Source: Syntrophales bacterium
Lineage (GTDB): Bacteria > Desulfobacterota > Syntrophia > Syntrophales > UBA8958
Reading direction: 5' to 3'
NCBI GenBank assembly: GCA_026416455.1
Contig: JAOAFE010000005.1
Coordinates: 1 to 64,000 of the forward strand
Length of the DNA: 64,000 nt
A program made the position numbers and the translations under genes. Positions 63,667 to 64,000 of this stretch are shown piece by piece. Each line of letters opens with the position of its first letter. The first letter of the stretch is position 1. The notes under the pieces are model-generated. The model had not been told where the DNA came from. It did not search any database and worked only from the letters and a program-made list of their open reading frames with translations.

Positions 63667-64000
63667 ATGAGGAAAAAGGCGCGAATCGATCTTCTCGAAA
63701 TAGATGAGCCGAAACAAAGAGAGGAGGAGTCGTTCAAGGCCGAAGAAGGTGAAGCTCCTTCTTCAGAAAAGAAAGCCTTTTTTAAGCGCTTTTTCCATTG
63801 GAAGTTTTTCGTTTTTGTTCTTTTGCCGTTGTTTAGTTTCCTCGGTGTCTTAAGCGCCGTCACTTACGTTTTTTTAGTTCTTAAGGAACCGCCGGCGGTG
63901 AAAAAAGATGAAATCAAAGGGGCAGTTGCCCCGACAGCACCTACGTTGATAGAGCTCAAGGATCTATCCGTCGTCGTTAGCGATTCTACCGGCCAGGACC
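63667..64000 (+). CDS. FliL-like membrane protein, truncated by window edge
   Basis: An open frame of 111 codons from ATG 63667 runs off the right end. It has a charged acidic N-terminus, one membrane helix (about residues 41-67, with FFVFVLLPLFSFLGVLSAVTYVFL) and then LIELKDLSVVVSDSTGQD, which resembles the start of FliL domains (DxFVVNLAD). It follows fliA by 7 bp. The ribosome-binding site is weak. The match rests on few residues, but the layout agrees with FliL. Confidence 0.6.
   Translation, partial: MRKKARIDLLEIDEPKQREEESFKAEEGEAPSSEKKAFFKRFFHWKFFVFVLLPLFSFLGVLSAVTYVFLVLKEPPAVKKDEIKGAVAPTAPTLIELKDLSVVVSDSTGQD

Overview
This window looks like a chromosomal segment of a motile Gram-negative bacterium of the deltaproteobacterial (Desulfobacterota) type. 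The evidence is a single large flagellar and chemotaxis island with sigma-54 promoters, three NtrC-family activators, FlhF/FlhG, a FliA sigma factor, CheX/CheD, and exported proteins with ordinary Sec signal peptides. The lineage is inferred from gene content and order only.

Left part (1-20 kb), accessory and mixed. It opens with the distal end of a CRISPR array (four 36-bp repeats, the last degenerate) and no cas genes. Three unassigned small to medium genes follow, one with a helix-hairpin-helix DNA-glycosylase-like motif. Then comes a divergent locus of secreted proteins: a 1407-residue TPR/coiled-coil protein and a 316-residue partner on the minus strand, facing a 1044-residue TPR-CHAT (caspase-like) protein on the plus strand. 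After that are an orphan substrate-binding protein with a secreted serine hydrolase, a dodecin, a hybrid histidine kinase with a near-perfect sigma-70 promoter, a membrane-fused alpha/beta hydrolase and a lone receiver protein.

Middle part (20-37 kb), chemotaxis and control. The minus-strand operon cheR-RR-cheB-cheA-cheW-mcp-HD-GYP faces an NtrC-type activator. The plus-strand operon cheD-HDOD-cheX-cheY-DHp protein follows, then minus-strand cheX2-fliI, a second NtrC-type activator, and a minus-strand PilZ-motA-motB operon. The two activators have nearly identical recognition helices, and each is preceded by the same inverted repeat, TGTCA-N6-TGACA.

Right part (37.5-64 kb), flagellum assembly, all on the plus strand. 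A secreted SPOR-TPR protein, an FlrB-like kinase and an FlrC-like activator lead into flgBC-fliEFGHJ-motE-like, then an 81- to 69-residue class of small genes interspersed with fliK-flgD, flgE, a second stator set (motA plus two tandem motB-like genes), fliLMNOPQR, flhBA, flhFG, fliA and a truncated FliL-like gene at the edge. fliI is missing from its usual place between fliH and fliJ.

Ten sequences with sigma-54 -24/-12 spacing were found by eye in front of these operons, several in divergent pairs. Together with the three activators they suggest a largely sigma-54-driven hierarchy. Cyclic-di-GMP input is suggested by the HD-GYP protein, the PilZ protein and a possible MshEN-like insert in CheA. 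The most unusual points are a MotB paralogue whose channel aspartate is replaced by serine next to a normal MotB, a FliN carrying a FliM-like CheY-binding peptide, the shared operator pair, the displaced fliI, and the secreted CHAT/TPR locus.
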